From NCBI GenBank assembly GCA_937902735.1, contig CALELS010000008.1:1-17734 (forward strand): DNA of 17,734 bases, given 5' to 3'. The stretch comes from an uncultured Caryophanales bacterium (GTDB lineage Bacteria > Bacillota_I > Bacilli_A > RFN20 > CAG-826). Position 1 is the first letter of the stretch; each line of letters opens with the position of its first letter. Position numbers and translations under genes: made by a program. Shown in pieces: positions 8,650 to 13,951 of the stretch. The notes beneath the pieces are model-generated. The model made no database searches. It had not been told where the DNA came from and was given only the letters and a program-made list of their open reading frames with translations.

Positions 8650-9153
8650 ATGTATTCTAACTACAATCCTTATTATAATCCAAACTATAATATACAGCCA
8701 AACGTGCCTGTTAGAGCTAATAACATGTTGGATGGGCATCAAACTTTGGGAAATTATCAACAACCTGCTAATACTTATTCACAGCCATCACAACCAATAC
8801 AAATGATACAAGGGAAACAAGTTGAAAGTATTGATATAGTTAAGGCCATTGAGATACCTTTAGACGGAACAATATCTTATTTTCCAGTAGCAGATGGTTC
8901 AGCAATTGTCACAAAACAATTACAAACTGATGGGACTACTAAGATAAGTGTATTTAAACCATCTAATGATAAAATAGATGAAGTCAAATATATAACTAAA
9001 GATGATTTAAAAGAGATATTAGAGAAAAATCAAAATACAGACGAATATGTAACTCGAGATGAACTTAAAGATATGGTTAAAGGTTTACATTTAGGTGATA
9101 TTGAAGATGATATCAAAGATATTAAGAAACAACTAAAGAAAAAGGGTGAATAA
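8650..9153 (+). CDS. Probable virion-associated protein, Tyr/Asn/Pro-rich N-terminus, 167 aa
   Basis: Residues 1-60 are low-complexity and rich in Tyr, Asn, Pro and Gln (YNPYYNPNYN, then YSQPSQPIQ). A compact beta segment follows (IEIPLDGTISYFPVADGS..VTKQLQTDGTTKISVFKP), a pattern I know from unnamed proteins of gut Bacillota phages. The C-terminus is helical and charged, ending IKKQLKKKG. The frame is open from a GTG at 8641, but that codon is part of the SD AAGGGAGGTG (8634-8643), so ATG 8650 is the likely start. It lies 21 bases after the endolysin. A structural or capsid-accessory role is inferred from neighbours; no enzyme motif is visible. Confidence 0.7.
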   Translation: MYSNYNPYYNPNYNIQPNVPVRANNMLDGHQTLGNYQQPANTYSQPSQPIQMIQGKQVESIDIVKAIEIPLDGTISYFPVADGSAIVTKQLQTDGTTKISVFKPSNDKIDEVKYITKDDLKEILEKNQNTDEYVTRDELKDMVKGLHLGDIEDDIKDIKKQLKKKGE

Positions 9154-9156
9154 CAA

Positions 9157-9384
9157 TTGAACAATATAATCGGATTAATAAGAAGTATGATTGGTAAATT
9201 GAGTCCACAACAAATTGTTATGAATTTGTTAAAAGATAATGCAAATCCTATTTTTGGCAATCTAATAAATATGGCTCAAAAAGGTGATACCGGGAGTGTT
9301 GAAAATTTTGCTAGAAACTACTTTAAAGAGAATGGCAGAGATTATGACCAGGAATTCTCTAAATTCATGAGCAACTTCAAGTAA
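9157..9384 (+). CDS. Small helical phage protein with TTG start, 75 aa
   Basis: A 75-residue protein (NNIIGLIRSMIGKLSPQQIV...), mostly amphipathic helix, ending SKFMSNFK. The start is taken as TTG 9157 because AAAGGGTGA in the last codons of the upstream gene lies about 7 bases before it; the next ATG (9187) has no ribosome binding site. It sits 3 bases after the previous gene. I do not know its function; the tight coupling suggests it is made with its neighbours and possibly binds one of them. Confidence 0.65.
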   Translation: MNNIIGLIRSMIGKLSPQQIVMNLLKDNANPIFGNLINMAQKGDTGSVENFARNYFKENGRDYDQEFSKFMSNFK

Positions 9385-9437
9385 TATTTTATTGGTTATT
9401 AATGTAATTCGCGGCTCCAAAATAAAATATTATTTTT
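9382..9437 (+). terminator. Long-loop hairpin at end of 9157 gene, possible weak terminator
   Basis: TAATATTTTATTGG (9382-9395) can pair with CCAAAATAAAATATTA (9417-9432) with a two-base bulge, followed by TTTTT. The 21-base loop and all-AT stem make it a weak terminator; it may instead mask the ribosome binding site region of the 9451 gene. Confidence 0.35.
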
Positions 9438-9445
9438 GAAGGGAG
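9408..9445 (+). promoter_or_regulatory. Diverged copy of the TTCGCG-N14-TATAAT element
   Basis: TTCGCG (9408-9413), exactly 14 bases, then TATTAT (9428-9433), then GAAGGGAG before ATG 9451. The geometry equals the ten clear copies downstream, but the spacer differs and TATTAT is easy to find by chance in AT-rich DNA. Confidence 0.35.
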
Positions 9446-9450
9446 ACAAC

Positions 9451-10287
9451 ATGAGAATGGAAGGATACTCATTAAGTGATATCGCAGCCGCTACTGGTAA
9501 TAATGGAAATAACAATAATGGATTCGGCGATGGAAGTGCAGCTTGGTTAATTATATTATTTCTAATATTTGCTATGGGATTCAGAGGTAACGGAAACGGA
9601 ATCTTTGGAGGCGGAAACGGAGGTAATGGTGCTGTGCCATTATATATTAACAACTCAGATACTAATAGCTATGGTGGAGGAAGTGCTTGTCAACGTGGTT
9701 TTGACCAATTAGCTATTACAAGTGGTATCACAAATTTAGGTAATGCTATTACTACTGGATTTAACAACCAAGCAGTAAGCCAATGCAACCAAACAACTGA
9801 ATTGTTAGGAGCTATTAACAATGACAGATTTGACACCGTAAGTGCTATAACATCAACTGGATATGCTCTAAATAACACTATAATGGCTAACGAAATGGCC
9901 AGACAACAATCTTCATCTGATATAAAATCAACAATTATCAGTGAAAATTGCGCTGACAGACAAGCATTAAATGAAGGCGTTAGAGATATATTAGCAAATC
10001 AAACAGCTTCTGTGCAACGTATATTAGATCAAATGTGTGCTGATAAGATCGACGCTAAAAATGAGAGAATTGCTCAGCTAGAAAGAGAAGTATACATGAA
10101 AGATTTACAAGCATCTCAAATAGCTCAAAATGCATTCATATCACAAGGATTTTCTAATGAAGTAGATGCTTTATATAATAGATTGAATAGTTGTCCAGTT
10201 CCAACAACACCAGTATATGGAAGAACACCAATATTCACATGTAATGGTGGTTGTGGATGCAATAATAGTTTTAATCAATTTGTTTAG
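9451..10287 (+). CDS. Gly/Asn-rich protein with hydrophobic segment and Cys pairs, 278 aa
   Basis: Residues 1-16 (RMEGYSLSDIAAATG) form a conserved-looking leader. Asn/Gly runs flank one hydrophobic segment at 30-44 (AAWLIILFLIFAMGF), followed by a GGGNGGNG linker. The middle is helical, with regular Ala/Asn/Thr spacing and a coiled coil (AKNERIAQLEREVYMKDL). The C-terminus is Cys-rich (FTCNGGCGCNN). I recognise this architecture from unnamed proteins of gut Bacillota phages. ATG 9451 follows AAGGGAG by 5 bases; the frame is open from TTG 9436 but that overlaps the SD. It could be a virion protein that enters the host membrane, or a membrane protein made late; the sequence does not decide. 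Confidence 0.75.
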   Translation: MRMEGYSLSDIAAATGNNGNNNNGFGDGSAAWLIILFLIFAMGFRGNGNGIFGGGNGGNGAVPLYINNSDTNSYGGGSACQRGFDQLAITSGITNLGNAITTGFNNQAVSQCNQTTELLGAINNDRFDTVSAITSTGYALNNTIMANEMARQQSSSDIKSTIISENCADRQALNEGVRDILANQTASVQRILDQMCADKIDAKNERIAQLEREVYMKDLQASQIAQNAFISQGFSNEVDALYNRLNSCPVPTTPVYGRTPIFTCNGGCGCNNSFNQFV

Positions 10288-10312
10288 TATATTGATATAA
10301 ACTAATCAAAAT

Positions 10313-10349
10313 GAGGATAGGCTTTATGTCTATTCTCTTTATTATTTTA
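10313..10349 (+). terminator. Hairpin terminator after 9451 gene
   Basis: GAGGATAG (10313-10320) pairs with CTATTCTC (10330-10337) over 8 bp with one G-U, loop of 9, followed by TTTATTATTTT. It ends the 9451 transcript or reduces read-through into 10368. Confidence 0.65.
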
Positions 10350-10367
10350 TAGAAAGGACGATGATAC

Positions 10368-10862
10368 ATGATTCAATCAATATTAGAGGCTCCTTTTACG
10401 TTAGCAAGTAATACTTCTAAAGTAATCTTTGATGAGATTGATGAACGCAGTAAAGATGCTACTCCCTGTGGTTGGTTATGCCACCAAAAAGGTAGCCCTT
10501 TATATCAATTATTAGGAAATAATGGTTGTCCTTGCAGAACGCAAAAATATTACATAAATTTTAATGCTAATATCACTGGTGCTACAGCTGGTACTCCAGT
10601 TGCACTTGCATTGTTTGAGGACGGTGTTATAGTGCCTGGAACAACAGTTATAGCTACTGTAACTGCTGCTAATGATATTTCTAATGTTTCCTTTGGTAAG
10701 ATTATTTCTGTATGCCCTAGATCAAATACTAGTATAAGCATAGGTAGTGTTGATACAATACCTAATGTTGCAGATCCAACTGGGGCTGGTATAGCAACAC
10801 AAGCACCTACTATCCTAAATGCTAATTTCGCTATTTTGGAGAGTAAGAACAATGCAAGATAA
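10368..10862 (+). CDS. Beta-rich probable virion surface protein, 164 aa
   Basis: Residues 1-60 contain four Cys in two groups (PCGWLC and NGCPCRT). The rest is a beta-strand-rich domain with short alternating strands (INFNANITGATAGTPVALAL, VIVPGTTVIATVT, SISIGSVDTI) ending TILNANFAILE, which looks like a jelly-roll or BclA-C-terminal-like fold. Such proteins occur in gut phages and Bacillota genomes without a named function; exposed decoration of the virion is a guess. SD AGAAAGGA (10351-10358) lies 9 bases before ATG 10368. A second ATG at 10361 is in another frame. The 3' end overlaps the next gene's start by 11 bases. Confidence 0.7.
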   Translation: MIQSILEAPFTLASNTSKVIFDEIDERSKDATPCGWLCHQKGSPLYQLLGNNGCPCRTQKYYINFNANITGATAGTPVALALFEDGVIVPGTTVIATVTAANDISNVSFGKIISVCPRSNTSISIGSVDTIPNVADPTGAGIATQAPTILNANFAILESKNNAR

Positions 10863-11355
10863 TGAACAACAAGATAAAGATATATTCGAAAAAGTGTCTT
10901 GTGAGCTAGAGAAACAAATGCAAGATATTTATGACCAAAAAATATCTAAAGAAAACGTTGATTATTTATATAAAATAGAAGATATTCATAAAGATATTGC
11001 AAATGAATTTTATTGGAAGGAGAAGATTGATAACATGAGATATATGAATATGGGAAGAAATCGCATTAGTGATGGATACCGAGCAAGAAGCAGAGACAGT
11101 CGAGGACGTTACATGGGCGTTGATGATTATGGGAGACCATATCGTGCTGAAGACTATCTAAGAGATATGCAAGAACGTTACAGTGATTATTCTTATGGTC
11201 GTGAGAGATATGGTACTGATAACGCAACATTAGAGAGTCTTGACGCTATGCTAAATTCTGGTAAGGATTTCTTTAAACATCTTAAACACAATGCTAAAAC
11301 TCAAGAAGAAGTAGAGATGATTAAAGAAGCAGCTAGAGAAATAGCTGAAATGTAA
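10852..11355 (+). CDS. Arg/Tyr/Gly-rich phage protein, 167 aa
   Basis: The first ~60 residues are charged and helical (EKVSCELEKQMQDIYDQ). The centre is rich in Arg, Tyr, Asp and Gly (SRDSRGRYMGVDDYGRPYR, then YSYGRERYG), a composition common in phage and bacterial nucleic-acid or coat-associated proteins. The C-terminus is helical (LNSGKDFFKHLKHNAKTQEE). ATG 10852 follows TGGAGAG by about 8 bases and overlaps the upstream gene by 11 bases; the frame is open from 10819 but without a ribosome binding site. A further in-frame ATG at 11035 has AAGGAG 12 bases upstream, so a shorter product holding only the Arg/Tyr-rich and C-terminal parts is possible. No enzymatic motif is seen. Confidence 0.7.
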   Translation: MQDNEQQDKDIFEKVSCELEKQMQDIYDQKISKENVDYLYKIEDIHKDIANEFYWKEKIDNMRYMNMGRNRISDGYRARSRDSRGRYMGVDDYGRPYRAEDYLRDMQERYSDYSYGRERYGTDNATLESLDAMLNSGKDFFKHLKHNAKTQEEVEMIKEAAREIAEM

Positions 11356-11357
11356 TT

Positions 11358-11717
11358 ATGGGATACCGATATTTAAATAAAAATGTTTTAGGTAAATTCG
11401 AAGAAGACTGTACAGTCAGAGCTATCTCTTGTGCTACTGATAGAAGTTGGGACTATGTATACGAGCATTTAAGTGATGTAGCCCAAGATCAAGGTACTAT
11501 GATGGATAATAGAAACTTTATAATTAATTATTTAGATTCAAAATACTATAGAATACCTGATATTTATGGCACAGTAGGTGAAGTATCAAGAGAATTTGAG
11601 GATTATATAATCCTTATAACTATGAACGGGCATATTACATGTTCTAAATACGGTATTATATATGATACTTTTGATCCTAGAGATAGAGAAGCAGAATTTG
11701 CTTGGATTGTAGAATAA
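11358..11717 (+). CDS. Papain-like cysteine peptidase-fold protein, 119 aa
   Basis: Looks like a small phage papain-fold protein. EEDCTVRAISCATDRSW has C18 preceded by Asp and followed by (V)RA, then a helix; MNGHITCSKYGIIYDTFD has H92 followed by strand-turn-strand and D103/D106. This Cys..GH..(Y)DT(F/W)D order is the usual catalytic arrangement of small C39/papain-like peptidases. About 120 residues is short but normal for phage members. ATG 11358 lies 2 bases after the previous stop, with no clear SD, so it probably depends on coupling. A role in cleaving a virion or host protein is inferred; it may also be an inactive fold. Confidence 0.6.
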   Translation: MGYRYLNKNVLGKFEEDCTVRAISCATDRSWDYVYEHLSDVAQDQGTMMDNRNFIINYLDSKYYRIPDIYGTVGEVSREFEDYIILITMNGHITCSKYGIIYDTFDPRDREAEFAWIVE

Positions 11718-11733
11718 ACTAAAACACTAAAAT

Positions 11734-11771
11734 ATATTGCGGGCGGCATAGAAATATGTCGTCTACAATAT
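11734..11771 (+). other. Strong GAAA-tetraloop hairpin after the 11358 gene
   Basis: GGGCGGCATA (11741-11750) pairs with TATGTCGTCT (11755-11764) around a GAAA tetraloop, using G-U pairs. After a C-A mismatch ATATTG/CAATAT extends the stem by 6 bp. There is no T-run directly after it; the nearest T-tract is at 11783-11793. It could terminate, or protect or process the 3' end of the upstream transcript. Confidence 0.6.
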
Positions 11772-11791
11772 TCTAGCATAGCCTTTTATTT

Positions 11792-11825
11792 TTCGCGTAG
11801 TTTTCATATCTTATAATGAAAGGAG
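11792..11825 (+). promoter_or_regulatory. Repeated promoter element, copy A
   Basis: TTCGCG (11792-11797), 14 bases, TATAAT (11812-11817), then GAAAGGAG. The spacer (TAGTTTTCATATCT) differs from the main group, as does that of copy B. It drives the 11834 gene. Confidence 0.75.
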
Positions 11826-11833
11826 TGATATGA

Positions 11834-12028
11834 ATGGAAATTGGAAGTATAAGTAGTATATTAGTAGGAATCGGAGGATTATGTCTAATAATTTCAGGCT
11901 TATTAAATGTATATTATTTAGGTTTAAAAGCAGGAAGGGATAGCACAATCAATGATATCTTCGAAATACTACGTAATAATTCTGACGAGAAAGGAATATG
12001 CAAAATTCAAACAAATAAAAAGGATTAA
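11834..12028 (+). CDS. Small single-pass membrane protein, 64 aa
   Basis: First gene of the promoter-repeat array. Residues 4-30 form one membrane segment (ISSILVGIGGLCLIISGLLN, then VYYLGL), followed by a soluble charged tail. No signal cleavage site is clear. Of two ATGs 4 bases apart, 11834 is chosen because it lies 8 bases after AGGAG and opens the long frame; ATG 11830 reads only 8 codons. The stop TAA (12026-12028) lies in the loop of a terminator hairpin. No family recognised. Confidence 0.75.
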   Translation: MEIGSISSILVGIGGLCLIISGLLNVYYLGLKAGRDSTINDIFEILRNNSDEKGICKIQTNKKD

Positions 12029-12046
12029 CATATCCTTTATTTTTTC
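12019..12046 (+). terminator. Hairpin terminator holding the 11834 stop codon
   Basis: AAAGGAT (12019-12025) pairs with ATCCTTT (12032-12038); the 6-base loop contains the TAA. A T-rich tract follows and runs into the next promoter copy. Confidence 0.8.
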
Positions 12047-12077
12047 GCTTAATAATCATATCTTATAATGAGAGGAG
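12044..12077 (+). promoter_or_regulatory. Repeated promoter element, copy B
   Basis: TTCGCT (12044-12049, last G replaced by T), 14 bases, TATAAT (12064-12069), GAGAGGAGTGA. It directly abuts the T-tract of the previous terminator. Confidence 0.75.
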
Positions 12078-12084
12078 TGATATT

Positions 12085-12306
12085 ATGAACGAGACTAGAT
12101 TTGAAATTAAAGTGTCTCAAACTAGAATAATGATTAAAGATTTGGAGGTTATATTGAAAAGATTGGACCAACTTATGGAACAATTTGAAAACAATAATAC
12201 TAATGAATCAGAAAAATTATCAGCGCTAGGTAGAGATGAAATTTTATGGAGTCAAGGTTTAAAAGAAAATATCGATGAGATAAAAGATATGCTAGAAAAC
12301 AAATAG
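12085..12306 (+). CDS. Small coiled-coil protein, 73 aa
   Basis: A soluble, all-helical protein with no membrane segment, unlike most of its neighbours. Two helices (TRIMIKDLEVILKRLDQLME and DEILWSQGLKENIDEIKDML) are joined by an Asn/Glu-rich turn, consistent with a helical hairpin or dimer. ATG 12085 lies 7 bases after GGAG. The stop TAG is in the stem of the following hairpin. Function unknown; it could be a soluble partner of one of the membrane proteins. Confidence 0.75.
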   Translation: MNETRFEIKVSQTRIMIKDLEVILKRLDQLMEQFENNNTNESEKLSALGRDEILWSQGLKENIDEIKDMLENK

Positions 12307-12318
12307 CATATTCTTTTT
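12287..12318 (+). terminator. Hairpin terminator holding the 12085 stop codon
   Basis: ATATGCTA (12287-12294) pairs perfectly with TAGCATAT (12304-12311), loop of 9, followed by TCTTTTTT. The stop TAG (12304-12306) begins the 3' arm. Confidence 0.8.
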
Positions 12319-12370
12319 TATTTTCGCGTTAAAAACATTTGATATAATGAGAGGAGTGATATGAATGAAA
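12311..12370 (+). repeat. 60-bp perfect repeat, copy 1 (shared with 13730-13789)
   Basis: The stretch from the terminator T-tract through promoter copy C to the third codon of the 12365 gene is identical to 13730-13789. Identity extends past the start codon (ATGAAA), which points to recent duplication or conversion of the control region. Confidence 0.85.
12323..12356 (+). promoter_or_regulatory. Repeated promoter element, copy C
   Basis: TTCGCG (12323-12328), spacer TTAAAAACATTTGA, TATAAT (12343-12348), GAGAGGAG. TGATATAAT also forms an extended -10. Confidence 0.85.
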
Positions 12371-12583
12371 TATTTTAAAATAATGTTAAGATTCTTTATG
12401 GAGGTAGGACTTGCAATAGTATTATTACCATTGATAGTAATAGTTCTTGAATTTGGTTTAATAAACTATATAATAATGTTTAAAAATCAAGGAAAGACTA
12501 TACTAGATGCTATAGAATATTGGGGTCATACAATAGAAAAAGGTATTAGCATGAATATAGATTTCATAGTAAACGGATTATAA
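12365..12583 (+). CDS. Small membrane protein, 72 aa
   Basis: A hydrophobic stretch from about residue 12 to 42 (FMEVGLAIVLLPLIVIVLEF, then GLINYIIMF) can form one long or two short membrane passes, with a basic N-terminus (KYFKIMLRF) that predicts N-in. The remaining ~30 residues are amphipathic. ATG 12365 is chosen over ATG 12361 (other frame, five codons) because of its 8-base spacing from GGAG. The stop TAA lies in the stem of the terminator. No family recognised. Confidence 0.75.
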   Translation: MKYFKIMLRFFMEVGLAIVLLPLIVIVLEFGLINYIIMFKNQGKTILDAIEYWGHTIEKGISMNIDFIVNGL

Positions 12584-12609
12584 GAGTTTAACATCTCTTA
12601 TAATTTTTT
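12577..12609 (+). terminator. Strong hairpin terminator holding the 12365 stop codon
   Basis: ATTATAAGAG (12577-12586) and CTCTTATAAT (12595-12604) form a perfect 10-bp stem with loop TTTAACAT and a T6 tract. The TAA (12581-12583) is in the 5' arm. Confidence 0.88.
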
Positions 12610-12641
12610 CGCGTAAAAAACATTTGATATAATGAGAGGAG
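12608..12641 (+). promoter_or_regulatory. Repeated promoter element, copy D
   Basis: TTCGCG (12608-12613), spacer TAAAAAACATTTGA, TATAAT (12628-12633), GAGAGGAGTGA. The first T bases are shared with the preceding terminator's T-tract. Confidence 0.85.
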
Positions 12642-12650
12642 TGAAAAATT

Positions 12651-12746
12651 ATGTTAAAATTAATGTTAATTCTAGTAATAGGAGGTATTACTGGATTTGT
12701 ATTAGAAGACATAGCTAACAAAATCGAAGAGAAAGCTAATAAATAG
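12651..12746 (+). CDS. Tiny membrane protein, 31 aa
   Basis: A 31-codon gene: a short hydrophobic segment at residues 4-18 (LMLILVIGGITGFVL) and a charged helical tail (EDIANKIEEKANK). It is supported by its own promoter copy, GGAG 9 bases before ATG 12651, and a hairpin at its stop, the same layout as its larger neighbours. The TAG (12744-12746) opens the 3' arm of the hairpin. No family recognised. Confidence 0.7.
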   Translation: MLKLMLILVIGGITGFVLEDIANKIEEKANK

Positions 12747-12765
12747 CCTTTTCTTTTTATTTTTT
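12731..12765 (+). terminator. Imperfect hairpin holding the 12651 stop codon
   Basis: GCTA (12735-12738) pairs with TAGC (12744-12747) and an A-rich/T-rich extension with a bulged C lengthens the stem; T-rich sequence follows to 12765. The SD of the next gene lies immediately after, so this hairpin separates two genes with no promoter between them. Confidence 0.6.
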
Positions 12766-12783
12766 AGAAAGGAGGGAAAAAAT

Positions 12784-13008
12784 ATGACATATATACTATC
12801 ATCGATTATTGGTTTTTCTTTAGGCATTACTATAAAGATGTTAATAAATAAAAGTCAAACTATATACGGTGTTATAGATATTGACCATCAAACAGAAATG
12901 GTAAATTTTAGAGTAAATAGTACAGAACTTAAAAATTTATATAATAAACAGGTAATATTCAAAATAAACCATAATGCAACTATTTCGCGCGATGAACATA
13001 CATTATAA
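12784..13008 (+). CDS. N-terminally anchored small protein, 74 aa
   Basis: One membrane segment at residues 3-21 (YILSSIIGFSLGITIKMLI) followed by a ~50-residue beta-rich domain (TIYGVIDIDHQTEMVNFRV...). It has a strong SD (AAAGGAGGG) but no promoter copy of its own, so it depends on read-through from copy D across the hairpin, or an unseen promoter. Its last nine codons contain promoter copy E: the Ser-Arg pair is coded by TCG CGC, and the stop TAA lies within TATAAT. Function unknown; the fold resembles no family I can name. Confidence 0.72.
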   Translation: MTYILSSIIGFSLGITIKMLINKSQTIYGVIDIDHQTEMVNFRVNSTELKNLYNKQVIFKINHNATISRDEHTL

Positions 13009-13015
13009 TGAGGAG
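12984..13015 (+). promoter_or_regulatory. Repeated promoter element, copy E (inside 12784 gene)
   Basis: TTCGCG (12984-12989), 14 bases (CGATGAACATACAT), TATAAT (13004-13009), GAGGAG. It is fully embedded in the end of a coding region yet keeps the exact geometry. The real SD of the next gene comes later (13031-13040). Confidence 0.7.
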
Positions 13016-13043
13016 ACTCAAAAATATTTTTAAGGAGGATTAT

Positions 13044-13373
13044 ATGAAAGAAACTAGAGAAATCTTGCTTGCTGATTATGAGGACGTATCAGAAAAATTA
13101 AAATGCGTTAGTAAGGACGAGGAGACTTACAAGGAGTTATTAAATGACCGAAAAGCAATAAGAGACGAATTAGTCAAAATGGAGGAGATAGATTCAGAGA
13201 ACAAAAGAGATAAAATTCGTAATATTATTACTATTGGAACATTTTCAATAACAAGTTCGTTAAGTGTCTGGGCTTTATTAAGGACATTAAGATTTGATGA
13301 GAGCGGAACTGTAACAAGTACAGCTGGACGAGGAATAGTATCAGATGTAGTACTTAAAATGTTTAAGAAATAA
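13044..13373 (+). CDS. Coiled-coil plus membrane-segment protein, 109 aa
   Basis: Residues 1-58 are a charged coiled coil (EDVSEKLKCVSKDEETYKEL...); 60-80 is one membrane segment (NIITIGTFSITSSLSVWALL); the end FDESGTVTSTAGRGI..VLKMFKK resembles the C-terminus of an unnamed small protein I recall from gut Clostridia phages. The frame is open from ATG 13008, but TAAGGAGGAT (13031-13040) places the start at ATG 13044. With promoter copy E at 13004 the leader is the longest but one in the array. The topology suggests a cytoplasmic coiled coil tethered to the membrane. Confidence 0.75.
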   Translation: MKETREILLADYEDVSEKLKCVSKDEETYKELLNDRKAIRDELVKMEEIDSENKRDKIRNIITIGTFSITSSLSVWALLRTLRFDESGTVTSTAGRGIVSDVVLKMFKK

Positions 13374-13382
13374 CTCAAAATT

Positions 13383-13404
13383 GAAGCTTCGGCTTCTTTT
13401 TTTT
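13383..13404 (+). terminator. TTCG-tetraloop terminator after 13044 gene
   Basis: GAAGC-TTCG-GCTTC (13383-13396), a 5-bp stem closed by a stable UUCG tetraloop, followed by T8 that merges with promoter copy F. Here the stop codon (13371-13373) lies just upstream of the stem, not in it. Confidence 0.85.
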
Positions 13405-13436
13405 CGCGTTAAAAACATTTGATATAATGAGAGGAG
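13403..13436 (+). promoter_or_regulatory. Repeated promoter element, copy F
   Basis: TTCGCG (13403-13408), spacer identical to copies C and G, TATAAT (13423-13428), GAGAGGAGTGA. Confidence 0.85.
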
Positions 13437-13443
13437 TGAAATT

Positions 13444-13719
13444 ATGTTAAATGTAAATTATGATGTGCATATGGTTATACTTGTTAATAGTATTGACGAT
13501 AATAATTTTATGAAAGGAGTATTAAGTACCTTAGGTGACAGGAATATTGTTTATAATATTATAAATAATGATTTCTTTAAATCTATAGTTATCGAGATGC
13601 AGTGTTCATATAAAAATTATTTGAAACTTATGAAATCAGTAACTAATGGAGGTTATAATTTAATGCCATTATCAGAAGATCATTACATTATTCACAATTT
13701 AATTAGAATTGAATCTTAA
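13444..13719 (+). CDS. Small soluble phage protein, 91 aa
   Basis: A soluble alpha/beta protein with no membrane segment: strand (MVILVNSI), helix (NNFMKGVLSTLG), strands (NIVYNII, FKSIVIEM), helix (YKNYLKLMKSVTNGG), then a strand-rich end (HYIIHNLIRIES), a ferredoxin-like or small regulator-like order. Start ATG 13444 lies 7 bases after GGAG. The TAA (13717-13719) lies at the tip of the next hairpin. No family recognised. Confidence 0.75.
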   Translation: MLNVNYDVHMVILVNSIDDNNFMKGVLSTLGDRNIVYNIINNDFFKSIVIEMQCSYKNYLKLMKSVTNGGYNLMPLSEDHYIIHNLIRIES

Positions 13720-13739
13720 TAAGATTCTTTTCTTTTTTA
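13711..13739 (+). terminator. Hairpin terminator holding the 13444 stop codon
   Basis: GAATCTT (13711-13717) pairs with AAGATTC (13721-13727), loop AAT, then TTTTCTTTTTT. The stop codon spans arm and loop. Confidence 0.82.
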
Positions 13740-13789
13740 TTTTCGCGTTAAAAACATTTGATATAATGAGAGGAGTGATATGAATGAAA
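13730..13789 (+). repeat. 60-bp perfect repeat, copy 2 (shared with 12311-12370)
   Basis: Identical to 12311-12370 from T-tract through promoter copy G and the first codons (ATGAAA) of the 13784 gene, while the genes on either side are unrelated. Confidence 0.85.
13742..13775 (+). promoter_or_regulatory. Repeated promoter element, copy G
   Basis: TTCGCG (13742-13747), spacer TTAAAAACATTTGA, TATAAT (13762-13767), GAGAGGAG. Confidence 0.85.
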
Positions 13790-13891
13790 AAAGTATTCGG
13801 TGGAGTAATCATCGGAGGATTGATTGGAATATTGTTATCAATTATTTCAACTATATTCGGTGGAAGACGAAACGAAACAGATGAAGATTAA
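13784..13891 (+). CDS. Tiny single-pass membrane protein, 35 aa
   Basis: A 35-codon gene with a basic start (MKK), one Gly/Ile-rich membrane segment at residues 4-25 (VFGGVIIGGLIGILLSIIST) and a short charged tail (GGRRNETDED). Support comes from its own promoter copy, GGAG 8 bases before ATG 13784, and a hairpin at its TAA (13889-13891). ATG 13780 opens a different 34-codon frame that is basic and non-hydrophobic; its spacing from GGAG is only 4. No family recognised. Confidence 0.72.
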   Translation: MKKVFGGVIIGGLIGILLSIISTIFGGRRNETDED

Positions 13892-13909
13892 TATCTTCTT
13901 CTTTTTATT
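13880..13909 (+). terminator. Hairpin terminator holding the 13784 stop codon
   Basis: GAAGAT (13883-13888) pairs with ATCTTC (13893-13898); loop TAAT contains the stop codon. T-rich tract follows into promoter copy H. Confidence 0.8.
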
Positions 13910-13943
13910 TTCGCGTTAAAAACGTGTATTATAATGAGAGGAG
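13910..13943 (+). promoter_or_regulatory. Repeated promoter element, copy H
   Basis: TTCGCG (13910-13915), spacer TTAAAAACGTGTAT, TATAAT (13930-13935), GAGAGGAG. The spacer is shared only with copy I; the 45 bases from TCGCG through ATGAATGA are identical in the two. Confidence 0.85.
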
Positions 13944-13951
13944 TGATATGA

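Noticed and set aside
13780..13884. A 34-codon frame from the first ATG of promoter copy G
   Set aside because: Its SD spacing is only 4 bases, the peptide is a basic frame-shifted reading of the membrane protein at 13784, and the other copies' first ATGs give unrelated or minimal peptides.
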